Positions 10,649 to 22,542 of a stretch of DNA of 64,000 nt are shown one piece after another. Every line of letters begins with the position of its first letter. Positions within the stretch are counted from its first letter, which is position 1. A program made the position numbers and the translations under genes. Source of the stretch: Conus ventricosus (lineage: Eukaryota > Mollusca > Gastropoda > Neogastropoda > Conidae); contig CM031602.1 of assembly GCA_018398815.1 (NCBI GenBank), positions 99,047,378-99,111,377 on the forward strand, read 5' to 3'. The notes beneath the pieces were generated by a model that worked only from the letters and a program-made list of their open reading frames with translations, was not told the DNA's origin and made no database searches.

Positions 10649-12460
10649 GTGCGATGTTACTGAGGTCCCTGGACTGATCAGGGCCGGCCAGTTCAAGCCG
10701 GGCGGTCTTTTCTAACCAGTCCCGCGTCCCGACCCAACTGGCCTCCCAGCGCGTGGCAACCAACATCCCGCGGTTCCCAACCAGAGCGTGGCCTCAACCA
10801 GCAACGTGGCCACCAACCAGTCCCGCAGTTCCCAACCAGAGCGTGCCCCAACCCAGAGCGTGGCCCAACCAGCTCGTGGCACCAACCAGTCCAGGCTCCG
10901 GTGAAGGCCCTCTGGAGGGGGAAAACGTAGCTGGGAGGAGAGAAGATATGGGAGGGAAAAGAAGAAGGAGGGAAGGAAGAAAAAGGGCACTGGAACCCCC
11001 GCCGTCAGTACAATCTGACCCTGGGCTGTTAAATACACATGAGTGGACAGCCTCTCGCATATGGGCGAGGGGAGGTCTACTACCTAAATACACTTAACAC
11101 CACTCAACACAACTGAGCATAAACACAGTAAACAAATCAAATCAGACTGTTCGTTATAGTCCTTTTCTCACCGAAGCAGGTAAAAGACTGGCATTAAATC
11201 ATCAGGCTACAAACCCATAGGAATTAGCTTCACTCTTCTCACCTCACATTAACAATTTCCTTTCTTAGGAAATAAACCAACACAGCGACCATCGCTTAGT
11301 AACTGCCACCACAGTTGCGCAAATAATAATTCAATGGCATAAAATGGTCAGAGGGGGGGGGGGGGGAGGGGGGGGGGGGGGGTGGGTGGTTATTGGGTAT
11401 AGGGGGGGGGTGGGGGGGGGGGGGGGGGGGGGGGGGGGTTGGGTATAGCCACATTGCACTTTGCTCGAACCTCGCATCCGAACGAACAACATCATGCGAC
11501 GCAACGCTCGCAACAGAAAACTCGTTCTCCTTGCACACACATACAGACGTGGCCGAAGGAATAAGAAGTCGCCGGTAATGTTGACAGGGCGGACGAGCGA
11601 GACCAAGCAAGTACCAACCCAAATCACCAGGTTCTCTCCCATCCCCACCGACTAACCGCATCACCAGATGCATAAACAGGAAAAGAAGTGTGGATATAAT
11701 TTAGAATGGCCAGATAAAATTGATTTAACCAGAGAGAAGTCTCCAACAATATTTCTTTAAACAATTGTTGCAAACCAAAGAAATTTGCGCAAAAGAAAGA
11801 ATAAGCCGGCTATCACAACAAACCAAAAACAAACAAAAACCACGAAACTGATGCTTTACCAGCTACCCGTGGGGTGATCCCGAAGAGGCGGGTCAAACGA
11901 CTCTCTCTGCCTCGTCCAGTCGAGATGAAGACAGAGGCACAGATGCGGAAAAAGGATAGAAGTGAGGTCCCCTCTCCAAACAGGCCGACTGTAGGAATTG
12001 AAGATACCGACTGTACCTTTCGACGAAACGGTGAAGGAACCAAGACCGGAGCAGGCGCTCCAGAGACTTCTTCCGCTCGAGTGAAGAGCTAACCTCCCTC
12101 AGCGATGGCGGCCACATGCCACGCCCGCACAGAGTGAGGCATACTTCAAAACTAAAAGAAATTAGCAACGTGCGACAGGTAAAGACAGGCGAGAGCCGAT
12201 AGACAAGCCGTACAAGAAAAAGACACCCACCACGCCGTGGACCCTGCAGGATGAATGCACGGGCAGTGGCATTAGAGAGAGAGAGAGAGAAAGTAAACTC
12301 TACCCTGAACTAAAACCACGCCAAAGGTGCAACCACACCACAAGCCACATTAAAGGACGGATATGCACAACGAACAAAATAATAAAACAAAGTAATTAAT
12401 TCCGCCACCACCCGGATTGGGTCAAGACGTCGTAGGCCTCGTGACAAACCTCAGTGAACA
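10109..12460 (-). repeat. 3' LTR (left copy, about 2.35 kb)
   Basis: It matches the right LTR along its length, sharing for example ggaggtctgccctgacag near the start and gtcgtaggcctcgtgaca at the end. It contains a 38-base G-run (10609-10646), a 20-40 bp tandem motif built on ccaaccagagcgtggc (about 10755-10890), and a G-rich insertion at 11350-11439 that the right copy lacks. The exact 3' edge is uncertain by about 15 bp. Confidence 0.85.
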
Positions 12461-12475
12461 AACCCCCCTTTCGAA
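12461..12475 (-). other. Putative polypurine tract
   Basis: Directly inside the 3' LTR the minus strand reads gaaaggggggttt. This is the expected position and composition of the plus-strand primer of an LTR element. Confidence 0.5.
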
Positions 12476-12815
12476 AGCATCTGTTTCTCTGAGATACAGT
12501 GCACCTTTGAACCTGCCGCATGTGCAAATTCACCACAATGGAACCGAACCCAACCCTCTGTGATCGACAGATCGTTACGAAATCCAATACAAACATTCTA
12601 CGATAGATCACACCGAGAAATAACTAAAACTACATTTATCAAACAACAAGCGAACCTTCCACACCATGATAGTAACAATCCGAACCATATGGTGATTTCA
12701 CTACCGTTATCATCACTGAAGTGAAAACTGTCACTACACCTGATACAAAGACCAAAAGGGGATATAACCCTGGTTTGAGGGAAGTGTCCCTCTGACTGAT
12801 TTTCCCAATGTGCTG
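12476..12815 (-). other. Internal region between integrase and 3' LTR
   Basis: Only about 340 bp separate the last integrase-like sequence from the LTR. That is too short for an RT-RNase H module (normally more than 1 kb), and no such match was found. Confidence 0.5.
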
Positions 12816-13470
12816 ACTACGGAAGCTCGGCAAAGATATCAGCATCCGTATACAGGAACCCTTGAAATGACGAAAGTGAAACGCAAGACTCCTGCAGTTC
12901 AACTCCTAACTCATGAGTCGATCGACTGACTGGCCGAAACCGGTACAAGGCACTGGAGAAGATGATATCACTCTCCAGTACAAATTTTCCGGCCGTACCT
13001 CTTCTTGGCACGCCATGCGTGTCCAAATCGGCTGGAGAGCTTTCAGCAATAGTAGGGGTATCGATAGTCCTAAGCGGCGAGCCTCTGGGTAATCGAGTCA
13101 CAGAGTCTACCGCTACCAAAATTGTAGCGGTGACCGCGGATCGAATGGGGATTAGAAGGGTCCCACCAGTCGACCCCAACCATGCCGAATGGCTCCCCAC
13201 CCGGGCAACTGACCCTAGGGAACACGCTTCAAGCGAAACCTAGGCGTTGTCCGTTGGCAGACATCGCAACTGCGGCAGTACTGCCTAACCGTGAGTTCAT
13301 CCCTGGCCAGAAAAATCCTGTCTTACACGCGGGAGAGTCCGCTTTGAGCCCATATGACCTGCCATGGTGAATCATGGGCCTGCCGGAGAACAGATTCTCT
13401 CAAGTTTGGGGGACGATAGCTGCTTGGCCCCCTATCTGCCTGAGTGAAAACCCTAAAGAGGATCCCCTTA
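12816..13470 (-). pseudogene. Integrase (HHCC zinc finger and core), frameshifted
   Basis: Reading right to left, a peptide resembling LRESVLRQAHDSPW (about 13390-13350) gives the His part of the zinc finger, and CRSCDVCQRT (about 13285-13250) gives the two Cys. The catalytic core follows: GMVGVDWW near 13165-13190 holds the first Asp, then ILVAVDSVTRLP, IDTPTIAE and DTHGVPRR down to about 13005. Where the second catalytic Asp is expected (T-D-x-G), the sequence reads T-A-G at about 12990, so that residue looks lost or shifted. Integrase joins the cDNA to host DNA. It is separated from the protease by a short linker only, with no RT between. Confidence 0.75.
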
Positions 13471-13820
13471 TGGAGCTTGAAGCTCACCTTGGCGTGTTGG
13501 GCAGACTGAGGGGGACGATCTACCAGTTGTCCGCAGCGTTGGACACCAAAAGTCCCTGGCCCCTAAGACGAACAATGAAGCAGGATCGCCTTAGCAAGAA
13601 CCTCGTCAAGATCGGCTGAAGAACGGGACGCAATTCCTGTTCCTGCTTCTTAGCTTTGGCGCGTGTGGTGACTCCCACACACGCCTGTATGGGCAATCCG
13701 TAGACACGGACTGAAGCGTCCGTCTGCGAAGGTGATAGAAATCCCTATGAAAGGGAATACAAGGTCGCTCCACCGCGAGGCCCATACTTCGCCACAGAAG
13801 TAGGGGGGAGATAGAAACGA
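13471..13820 (-). other. Linker between protease and integrase
   Basis: The minus-strand translation is broken by stops but keeps pieces such as HAKVSFKLHKGILFRVFTQ (about 13485-13430). This is the kind of sequence that sits just N-terminal to integrase in Gypsy polyproteins. It is about 350 bp, so an RT cannot be hidden here. Confidence 0.5.
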
Positions 13821-13975
13821 TACTGAAGGACGGGTGGAGGTAAAACCAGCCTCCAACCCGCACACTCATAACTAGCGCCCCGCCGGGCCTCAGGGAAACC
13901 CCAAATCCTTATCAACAAAGAGTGTTGATGCTCCCGAATCCCTGATGGTGTCGACCAAGGAGGAACCAACAACAG
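13821..13975 (-). pseudogene. Retropepsin-like aspartic protease
   Basis: The minus strand encodes VDTIRDSGASTLFVDKDLGF at about 13960-13903. The DSGAS motif (13926-13940) is the active-site loop of retroviral-type aspartic proteases. The frame shifts shortly afterwards, within a stretch whose translation (13870-13750) still looks like the protease C-terminal half. The enzyme normally cuts the Gag-Pol polyprotein. It lies about 110 bp after the gag zinc knuckle, as usual. Confidence 0.7.
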
Positions 13976-14049
13976 AGAGAAACACTGGGCACTCTGAATC
14001 ACCAGAAGCTGGGATGGAACCCACGTTAGCCGAGGCACGAGGACTTTGG

Positions 14050-15310
14050 GAAAGGACTAGCCCCACGCCCTACCAGCGGCTTTAGGACAATCTTTCCTAA
14101 TGTGGCCAGGACGACCACAAAGAAAACACAGTCGGGGCGCTGAAATCCCCGATGAACTGCCTGCCTTGTTCACCCCGCTAGCAGTTGTCGGCGCCTTATT
14201 GCCACTAAATCCGTGGAGGGCTTCCTCTCCGTATCTGGGCGATGCCCATAAGCCCTGCGAGCTTCAGCAAACACCTCAGGGGTATGAATCGCAGCCGCGA
14301 AATCCTGAGGTGCTGTCCGCCTATCCGGATCCTCAACTCGGGGGACACAGTGTTGGTGAGCTGTTCAATGAGGATCAGATCCTCCAGCCCAACTTAGCCA
14401 ACTGACGCCAGTACCCTAGCGTTTTGCGCAGCCTATCACCCAAACTGCACGAAGGTCTCGTCGTTATTCTTCTTCAGGGACCTGAACTTCATCCTTTTAC
14501 GTCTCTGGGTAAGGTGGAAACGCTTACGCAGACCCAAACTGCATTTTCTGCATAAGACCGCCTTCATTTAGAGTGAGCACACACTCCCTTGCAAAACACA
14601 GATAATCCAAAAAAGGTGCATAGCCTTTGTTTCCTCAGACAATTGGTATGAACTAGCAACCTTGTCAAAAGGCTCTAAGAACATATAAATGTCCTCACTA
14701 GGTCGAACTCTGGAAGCTTTAACTTTGGGGCCCCTCTAACTCTATCACCTGCCTGGTGATTAACCCCCTGATTTACAGATGCGGGAGCCCGCGAAAGAAG
14801 TTGTTCCATCCCCTTCCCTGCGTAGAGCCTCCTGTCTGGCAGCCCCCTCTGTGCAGAGCTCCCCTCTTCCCAAACGCTGATCTAACTCTTCCCGACGAGG
14901 GCCTCCTGTCTGGCAGCCTCTTCCCTACGCTGAGCAGCCTCTTCCCTACGCTGATCCTCCTGTCTGGCAGCCTCCTCTCTACGCTGAGCAGCCTCTTCCC
15001 TACGCTGGGCCTCCTGTCTAGCAGTCTCCTCCCTGCCGCTGGGCCTCCTGTCTAGCAGTCTCCTCCCTGCGCTCTTCCTTACGCAGAGCTTCCTGCCTAG
15101 AAGCCTCTTCCTTATGTCGATTTTTCCTCTTCCCGACGAAGGGCTTCCTGTCTGCCCAACCTTTCCCTACGGAGGGCCTCATCCTCCCGTCGCTGTCGTC
15201 CAGAAACATCAGGACGGAGGTGATGTCCTGGGCGGGTTCACCACTCCCGACACGGGAGGAGCCCGTCTGACCCGTCCCTTGGGTCTCGACCTACCATGAG
15301 GAAAGTCCCC
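14050..15310 (-). pseudogene. Gag: coiled coil, capsid region and CCHC knuckle
   Basis: Reading right to left, a repetitive Arg/Glu/Ala/Gln-rich coiled coil (RREEAARQE-type repeats, about 15150-14890) leads into APKLKLPEFDLV near 14725-14690, the start of the capsid-like domain in this Gag family. The C-terminal nucleocapsid knuckle is CFLCGRPGHIRKDC (14128-14087), a clean CX2CX4HX4C. Gag packages element RNA into particles. At least one frameshift lies between the coiled coil and the capsid start, and another after it. The coiled-coil DNA is itself a short tandem repeat, visible as cctcttccctacgctga on the plus strand. Confidence 0.75.
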
Positions 15311-16296
15311 CCGGGCAACTCCTACGAGGGGAAGCATGGAGAAGAGAGGGCTTCGGTTTCTGTGACTCAACAGAAGCCCACAGTTGTTTCACATAACTCT
15401 GACGCTTTCGAGCGCCAGTCGGGTCTCAGCAGAAAGATCCCTTAGTGAAGAAGTAGTGAAAGTACTCACTGGACATATCGGCTACAGCACTGGAATAAGT
15501 GAAGTCACTGTAGTCGAAGTGCTGGTACTAAAGTAGGGACTACATTCTGAGACCTTTCTTCTTCGACGCACGTGTCGCCATACCACCAGCACCAGACGTC
15601 GCCATGACAACAATATCCTACGGTTTTTTTAAATACGGGAAAAAGACGATTCCACTTGAAAACAAAAAATTTTAGGGTGTGTGTATATGTGTGTATGTGT
15701 GTGTGTGCGTGTGTGCGGACAAGTTCCCGGCTGCTCCCACTCTGGCAACAACCGCGCTCCACAGCACGAGCAACATGCGGTGGGGCTCACCGAAAAAAAA
15801 AAAAAAAAAAAAACTATGTCCGGCTGCCCCACTGTGGGAACACTGCGCTCCACCAGCACGAGCAACAGTGCGGTGGGGCTGGGCCGAAAAAACAAACAAA
15901 ATGGCAAACAAATCCCGAGAGAGGAAAAAAAAAACATTAAAAGTCAGATACACCCCCTGTACTCAATAACCACCCCGGAAAAAAAACAAAAAAAACTGGC
16001 TAACTACAAAACAGGAATGGCAGACTGAGCGGCAACAGAAAGGCAAGACTTACGGTCGTACCTGCGTGGGGGCACCCGGCGGAAGGGGGAGGTCTGGTCG
16101 CGGTCGACTACCCCTTGTCTCACCTCAACTCCCGAAATCACAACCGGAAGGGGTTTCAGGCCACCCAGAGACTCCCTTCACACTAGAGTCACCCAGCCAA
16201 CCACCCACGAACAAACACGACAACTGACTAAACATATACAAAACAGACAAAACAAAAAAGGTACTTCCGCGAAACGAGAGAGACAGCAGAGCCCCT
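15311..16296 (-). other. Element leader region with simple repeats
   Basis: This lies between primer site and gag. It contains a TG tract (15675-15715), an A-run (15793-15813) and two related units of about 105 bp (15720-15800 and 15815-15895) sharing cagcacgagcaaca and gcggtggggct. No coding motif was recognised. Confidence 0.55.
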
Positions 16297-16316
16297 CAAA
16301 TCCCGGGCAGCCCCCA
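16297..16316 (-). other. Primer-binding site, tRNA-Pro-like
   Basis: Four bases inside the 5' LTR, the minus strand reads tgggggctgcccgggatttg. This closely resembles the tRNA-Pro primer site of murine leukaemia-type retroviruses, differing by one deletion and one substitution. Position, TGG start and orientation agree with a minus-strand element. Confidence 0.65.
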
Positions 16317-16320
16317 CAAT

Positions 16321-16791
16321 TGTCACGACCGACCCTGGAGGTCTGCCCTGACAGATCGGTCTAGGTGGGAGTGAAGGGAGTGACGGGCCTCACACGCCCC
16401 GTAGAGACCACACAATAAAATTACGATACAACACCCCATTTTTTCACACCAACATACAGTCATAATTTAAACATTTCCCCAAAACACACAAAAATGCACA
16501 ATCACAATCAAGCATTCCAACACACACAACATGCACAATTATAAATAAACATTTCACCCTAAAGAACGTACACAATCATAATCACAGCATTTCAACACAT
16601 ATGACATATATCAATTATAAATAAACATTTCCAGCATCCATCCCTTTCCACACCAAGAGTCCTCCACACCCCTGCCCTCTCAAGTCTACTGGGAGCACCC
16701 TGTCGCACTAGGTGCCCGAACCGGGGCGGTTTTTTGAAGATCGTTCAGGCCGACACCCTCGACACACACAACAGACAGTGAAGAGCGCGTC

Positions 16792-16824
<33 letters not shown>

Positions 16825-18514
16825 AACGTGGCGTTGTTACTGGAGGTCCTGGACGGGGATCAGGGCCGGCCAGTCAAGCCGGCGGGCTTTTCTACCAGTC
16901 CGCGGTCCCGACCAGAGCGGGCCTCAACCAGCGCGTGGCACCAACCAGTCCGCGGTCCCAACCAGAGCGTGGCCTCAACCAGCACGTGGCACCATCCAGT
17001 CCGCAGTCCCAACCAGAGCGTGGCCCCAACCAGAGCGTGGCCCCAACCAGCTCGTGGCACCAACCATCCAGGCCCCCGGGTGAAGCCCTCGGGAGGGGGG
17101 AAAAACGTAGCTGGGAGGAGAGAAGAAAGGGAGGGAAAAGAAGAAGGAGGGAAGGGAAAAAGAAAGGGCAAATGGAACCCCGCCGTCAGTTTCAATCTGA
17201 CCCATGCTGTTAAATCCTAACAGCCACTCGCATGATGGGCGAGGGGAGGTCTACTAAATACACTAACACCAGCTCAACACAGACCTGAGCATAACCAGTA
17301 AACCAATCAAATCAGGAACTGTTCGTTAAAGTCTTCCACACGAAGCAGGTAAAAGACGGGATTTAAAACAACAGGCTATAAAACCAATATGAATTATCTT
17401 TACTCTTCTCACTCACATTTAACAATTTCCTTCTTAGGAAATAAACCAACACAGCGACCATCCGCTTTAACTGCCCCCACATTTGCAAATAATAATTCAA
17501 TGGCAAATTGTCACGTTTTATAGCCACATTTCACAAATCTCTAACCACGCATCCGAACGACAAATCATGCGTACGCACGCTCGCAACATAAAACTCGTTC
17601 TCCTTGCACACACAAACAGACGGTGGCCGAGGATAAGAGTCCGGTGAATGTGACAGGGGCGGACGAGCGAGACCAAGCAAGTACCAACCCTGAATCACCA
17701 GGTCTCTCCCATCCCCACCGGACTACCCGCATCACCCAAAGCATAAACAGGAGAAAGAATTTGGATAAATTTAGAATGGCCAGGTTAAAGATTGAATTAA
17801 CCAGAGAAAAGGTCTCAAACAATATTTCTTTTACAATTTTTCAAACCCAAAGAAAATTTCGCAAAAGAGAAGAATAAGCCGGCTAACAACAACAAACCAA
17901 AAAAACAAACCACGAAACTGATGCTAAACCCGCTACCCGTGGGTGATCCCCAAGAGGCGGGTCAAACGACTCCTCTGCCCTCGGTCCAGTCGAGAGGACA
18001 GAGGCACAGATGCGGAAAAGAAGAAGTGATGTCCCCTCTCCTACAGGCCGACTGTAGGAATTGAAGATACCGACTGAACCTTCGACGAAACGGTGAAGAA
18101 CCAAGACCGGAGCAGGCGCTCCCAGAGACATCTTCCGCTCGAGTGAAGAGCTAACCTCCCTCAGCGATGGCGGCCAACATGCCACGCCACGTCACAGAGT
18201 GAGCATACTTCAAACTAAAAGAAATGAAGCACGTGCGACAGTAAAAAGACAGGCGAGAGGCCGATAGACAGCCAGTACAAGAAAAAGATACCCACCCCCC
18301 GTGAACCTGCGGGATGAATGCACGGGCAGTGGAATTAGAGAGAGGGGAGAGAGAAAGAAAACCCCTAACCTGAAAACCACGCCAAAGGTGCAACCACACC
18401 ACAAGCCACATTAAGGGACGGATATGCGAAAACCCAACAACAATAAAAACAAATAAATAATTCCGCCACCCCGGTTGGGTCAAACGTCGTAGGCCTCGTG
18501 ACAAACTCGTGACA
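16321..18514 (-). repeat. 5' LTR (right copy, about 2.19 kb)
   Basis: It begins tgtcacga and ends tcgtgaca, a perfect 8-bp inverted terminus. It carries the same internal landmarks as the left copy: the G-run (16794-16823, 30 bases), the ccaaccagagcgtggc tandem motif (about 16900-17060), and gatggcggccaacatgcca near 18166. It lacks the G-rich insertion of the left copy. Confidence 0.85.
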
Positions 18515-19065
18515 ATATAAATATATATTATATATATATATATATATATAATATATATTTTATTTTTAGTATATTATATATATAGCTGAACAGTTAAGTA
18601 GTGGGGGGAAACAGTGTAGGTTAACAACTCTTCAGTCAAACATAGCAATGACTTGGCAAAGATTTGAACTTACCAAAAAAAAAAAAATGAAAATGAAGAA
18701 AATGAGGGGAATATATCATAAATAATGCACGGCTGTTCCTTTCTTGCCAGACTGAAACACTTAGTCAGCGCGCTTTTGACCCGCTGACCCTGACCGACTT
18801 CAGCGATGCTAGCGATGGGGAGGCGTACACCAAGTTGGCTCCCTTTCCTTCTCCGAGATGTGTACCAGAGAGCTGTGCTAGTGAATGATTTTGTTTGTTT
18901 CCAAATTTCGGATACAACAAATCCGGATGTTTTGTTTCATTTCGGGTTGCATGAGGATTATGTGAAGTGACTTGTGTCTGTGTGTGTTTTTATAACGGGA
19001 AATTCAATACTTTAAAGTGGGGTTTTTGTGTGTATAGTTTGACGTAAGTGACCATCAGTTGTACA
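18515..19065. other. AT tract, then unassigned upstream sequence
   Basis: 18515-18590 is AT repeat. The rest is unique and moderately GC near 18770-18870 (gcgatgctagcgatggg). It could hold the promoter of the following gene, but no TATA or initiator is convincing. Confidence 0.35.
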
Positions 19066-21822
19066 ATGGCGTCTCAGCAGTCAGTGGTAAGTGAGCACGA
19101 TTTATAGTCAGCACTGTGTTCGACTGAATTTCTATGTGTCGACTTGTGGAGAACGCGTGTTACGAAAGGAGAAAGTTTGAACGGTTTGGTGTGAGATTAG
19201 TAAAACCTATGCGACAGAACCCTCGCGTTGTTACAATTTAGACATTTTGAATGATGAAGAGGGCAAGCAGTCTCAGAAAATTTGTATGAAATGTTACCAA
19301 AACTCATGAAACTGAAACACGTGCAACCTGTCCGACCGCAAAATTACGATCGACCGTGTTGCAACTTGATATTAAGAAAATGTCAGAAATCTGGACAACT
19401 TTCGATCCAGAGCTGCCAATCAGTCAGTGAAAAGCATGCAGTCACTTTCAATCAAAAAACAAAGGTGGTTTTCCCCCCAAAACCGAGAGTAGGGGCCGTG
19501 AAGAGATCCGCACAACAAATTTTTGTTTCCCCGCCGATTTGCCAGTTGATGAAAGTGTGTCGACGTCATTTTGTCAATCAACGTCAACCCCAGTTAAAAA
19601 AACCGAAAACACTCTGCACACAAACATCACCAATCCCACCGAAAACGCCGCAAGTCAGTGATGTAGCTCTATCGCCTTTCCGACATCGGAAAAATAAAGT
19701 GATCTATTTAGACTCGGATGATGAGGATATTGATAAACCACTCACTGATGAAGAAGAAAAATTACTGACACGTTTGGTACGCAGGAAGCTGCGGCAGTCA
19801 AGTGACCATTTAACAGTTAGGTGCAAAACAAGGGGTCAACCCAAATTGTGTTGAAAAAAGATCAGACAGCCCCGTAAATCTTCTCTTTGGATCATCTCCT
19901 CTGAAAAAGAAAGATCTCACAGATACAGAAGATCAGAATGAATATTTCAGGAAGCAGTAGAGGGGATGTGATCAAACAACATGGATCAGAAATCAGAAGA
20001 ACTGCTCGCACCCACAGACAAAAGATTCTTGTATGCTGCTGGATGTGGCCCTGTGAGAGTGACCAAAAAGCAAGGGTCTGCACTTAGAACTAGTCTGGGG
20101 TTAAGCGGACAAAGTACAGACAGCAAAAGAGATTTCTCAAAAGTATAGGATTAAAATTTGACTGTGAAAAGAAAGAAAGACAACAACAGAAAGAAGCTAT
20201 GTTTGGGGGAAATTGAAATAGTACAGAAAAACTCCTTTGTGTTGATGAGAATGGCAGACAAAAAGAAGAATAAAGCAATAGGAGAAATCAAAGACATTCC
20301 AAAGTTGGTAGAAAACCTGTTGGCAGCAGTATGACAGAGAAGAACAAGCTGACCTGGCATGAAAATAACAATCCCACAGGATGAGATCTGGGTAAAGATA
20401 GGAGGGACCATGGGGGTGGTACATTTAAACTGATGCTTCAGATTGCAAATCTTCACATCCAAACTCCAAACACAACACTTGTGTCCTGGCCTTTAGACTG
20501 CAAGGACACCCCAGAGAATTTGAAGAGAATCATGGATCCTTACAAAGAACAGCTGGCAGCTCTGAAGTCCATGACATGGAGAATAAGACAATCAAAGTAT
20601 TTCTGTTTGGGGATTATGATTTTATGCTCAAGCTGTATGGTCTGTCAGGTGCTCGGGGAAACACACCCCTGTCTAACTGCACAGCATCAAAAACCCAAAA
20701 TACACACTCCACCTCATTGTAAGGAAGGCAACATCACACAGCGCAGTTTTACAGGGCATCAGGAGAGATTACAAAAAATTCCGAAATTCCAAAAGAAAAA
20801 TTGCCAGCGGGCACAATAATGTCATCAGAAACCAATCATTGACATTAACTCACCCATGTTGCACCCCCCTATCTGCACATTCTTCTGGGAGTGGTAAAAA
20901 AGCACCATGACCTACGGGAAGGTGAGTGTCATTCTCTAGATAAAGAAATTGCAGAATCCTTTGCAGTTGAGGACAAACAGGTAGAGACAAAGTCAGCCTT
21001 TTCTGACTTTGTTGACAAACTGAAAAAGATTGAATCTTTAGAAGAAAAAAAGGCAGCTAGAATCAAGAATAGTGTTCAATGAGCCTGAAGATGACAGCCC
21101 CACCCTGAGTGTTTTCCACCCAAGACAACAAGAACTGATGGAGCAGGTAAAGGAGAAAGAAGAAGAAATAGAAGACAGGAAATCACAGCTTGATTTTCCC
21201 AAACGCTTGTCTGGTCCTGTCACACAGCATTTAGATGTTCCCCTACATCAGAAAAAAATCCAAAAGCAGGCCTATCATGGCAAGTCTTTCATAGGAAACC
21301 CCACTGAACAAATATTTGAAGCCAGAGACAATTAACAATGTTTGTGAAAGTGTTGTCAGCACAACAGCTGAGCTGACTCAAGACAAGGCTATCCTTCTCA
21401 AGCTAGGAGTATATCTAACAGATTCAAAATGCTGAATATGCTATTCTCACACATCCACACAAAAATCTCACATCAAAAAACCATGACTGTGAGTGCCATT
21501 GACACATTGGATAGTGATATCAAAGAATACATGTCTTTCTTTAGAAAAGAATTCCCACAGTCTCGCATCATCCCAAAACAGCATATTTTAGAAACCATTG
21601 TGTTCCTTTCATCCGTCAACATCATTTTGGACTGGCTCTACATGGGGAACAAGGGGGTGAGGAAACACATGCAGTTATCAATCGCTAAAGAGAGGGGTGG
21701 GGTCTAAAAACAGAGCAGGAGAAATTGCGTGTCATGATGTCAGAACACATGGCTATTGTCTCCCCCCTTCTTCAAGGTCTGATGCCACGGGCCCCGGGGA
21801 AAGCAGTGTAAAGTTAATAAAC
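19066..21822 (+). pseudogene. Broken gene of a transposase-like family with a GDHGG/GDY core
   Basis: Pieces in all three frames follow one protein order. The N-terminus has a zinc-like block ending ICMKCYQ near 19270-19300. A long open stretch runs 19282-19854 and ends in an acidic linker (YLDSDDEDIDKPLTDEEE). The core contains IPQDEIWVKIGG, with a GGDHGGGTFK-like sequence (20370-20430), then KVFLFGDYDFMLKLYGLSGA (about 20595-20655). A helical region follows (20890-21335), then an HG-type GEQGGEETHA sequence near 21643-21672. The spaced Asp, Asp and Glu suggest an RNase H-like DDE enzyme; I recall similar unnamed proteins as abundant in molluscs and cnidarians. An alternative start, MASQQSV at 19066, is followed at once by a gtaagt donor. 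Many single-base shifts break it. An AATAAA lies at about 21817. Confidence 0.55.
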
Positions 21823-21865
21823 AGTAATAATGCTCCTGTTCACTGTACATGCACTCAGACAGTGT

Positions 21866-21940
21866 ATATACATGTGTGTGTGTGTTTTGTTGTGTGTGTG
21901 TGTGTGTGTGGTGTGGGGTGTGGGTGTGTGTGTGCGCTCA
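21866..21940. repeat. (TG)n microsatellite
   Basis: Interrupted TG tract just after the transposase-like pseudogene. Confidence 0.9.
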
Positions 21941-22318
21941 TCCCCCAGCTCCCAGTGTTTTAACATATTTATAAAATTAGGCTACTATGTATGTACAAAA
22001 ATATAAATTTCACATCTGCTAAAGATTTGAGGTGCACATCACAAAGTTATTTAATATCTTATTGTCAACTGATCATGAACTGTTGATCTGGAAATGACAG
22101 AAGCACACATACACTTCTACATATTAGGGGACACAAGCAGCAAAGCGTGACCTTGTAAAAAGGAAAAGTGCACAAAACTTGTGCCAAATTAATGTGTGAT
22201 CGTGGACAATTGTGTGCCAAATTAACGCGTGACCAGTGGACAATTGTGGCAAGGGAGTGTGATTAAGATGTGCATGGCTCTGGACAACATGAAGGAATCC
22301 CATATGTGAGTATTAGCA
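21941..22318. other. Unassigned spacer
   Basis: AT-rich unique sequence. A duplicated phrase with gtgtgccaaattaa occurs at about 22170 and 22210. No gene was seen. Confidence 0.4.
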
Positions 22319-22357
22319 TGGTGTGTGTGTGTTGTGTGTGTGTGTGTGTGTGTGTGG

Positions 22358-22392
<35 letters not shown>

Positions 22393-22510
22393 CTTTCTTT
22401 TCTGTGTCTGGACTGTGTGTGTGTGCGAGTGTGTGTGTGTGTATGTGTGTGTGGTGTGTGTGTGTGTGTGTTTTGTGTGTGTGTGTGTGGGGTGAGAGAG
22501 AGAGAGAGGG

Positions 22511-22542
<32 letters not shown>

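Larger units (their letters stand above)
10109..18514 (-). mobile_element. Gypsy-type LTR retrotransposon, minus orientation, RT-less
   Basis: Two long direct repeats (10109-12460 and 16321-18514) bound an internal region of 3.9 kb. Edges are TG...CA-like, with tgtcacga at the right LTR start and its complement tcgtgaca at the end. In transcription order (right to left) the internal region holds a tRNA-Pro-like primer site, a leader, gag with a coiled coil and a CCHC knuckle, a DSGAS protease, an HHCC integrase and a purine tract. No reverse transcriptase or RNase H is recognisable. Reading frames are shifted in several places, so this copy is not autonomous. LTR divergence, mostly indels, fits an old insertion or consensus error. 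The surrounding AT tracts hide any target-site duplication. Confidence 0.85.

Noticed and set aside
10404..11097. Open frames of 100-120 codons inside the LTR (both strands)
   Set aside because: They lie in a tandem ccaaccagagcgtggc motif and G-runs of an LTR; the equivalent frames in the other LTR copy differ.
14756..15055. Plus-strand Leu/Pro/Ser repeat protein
   Set aside because: It is the complement of the Gag coiled-coil repeat (RREEAARQE type) on the minus strand.
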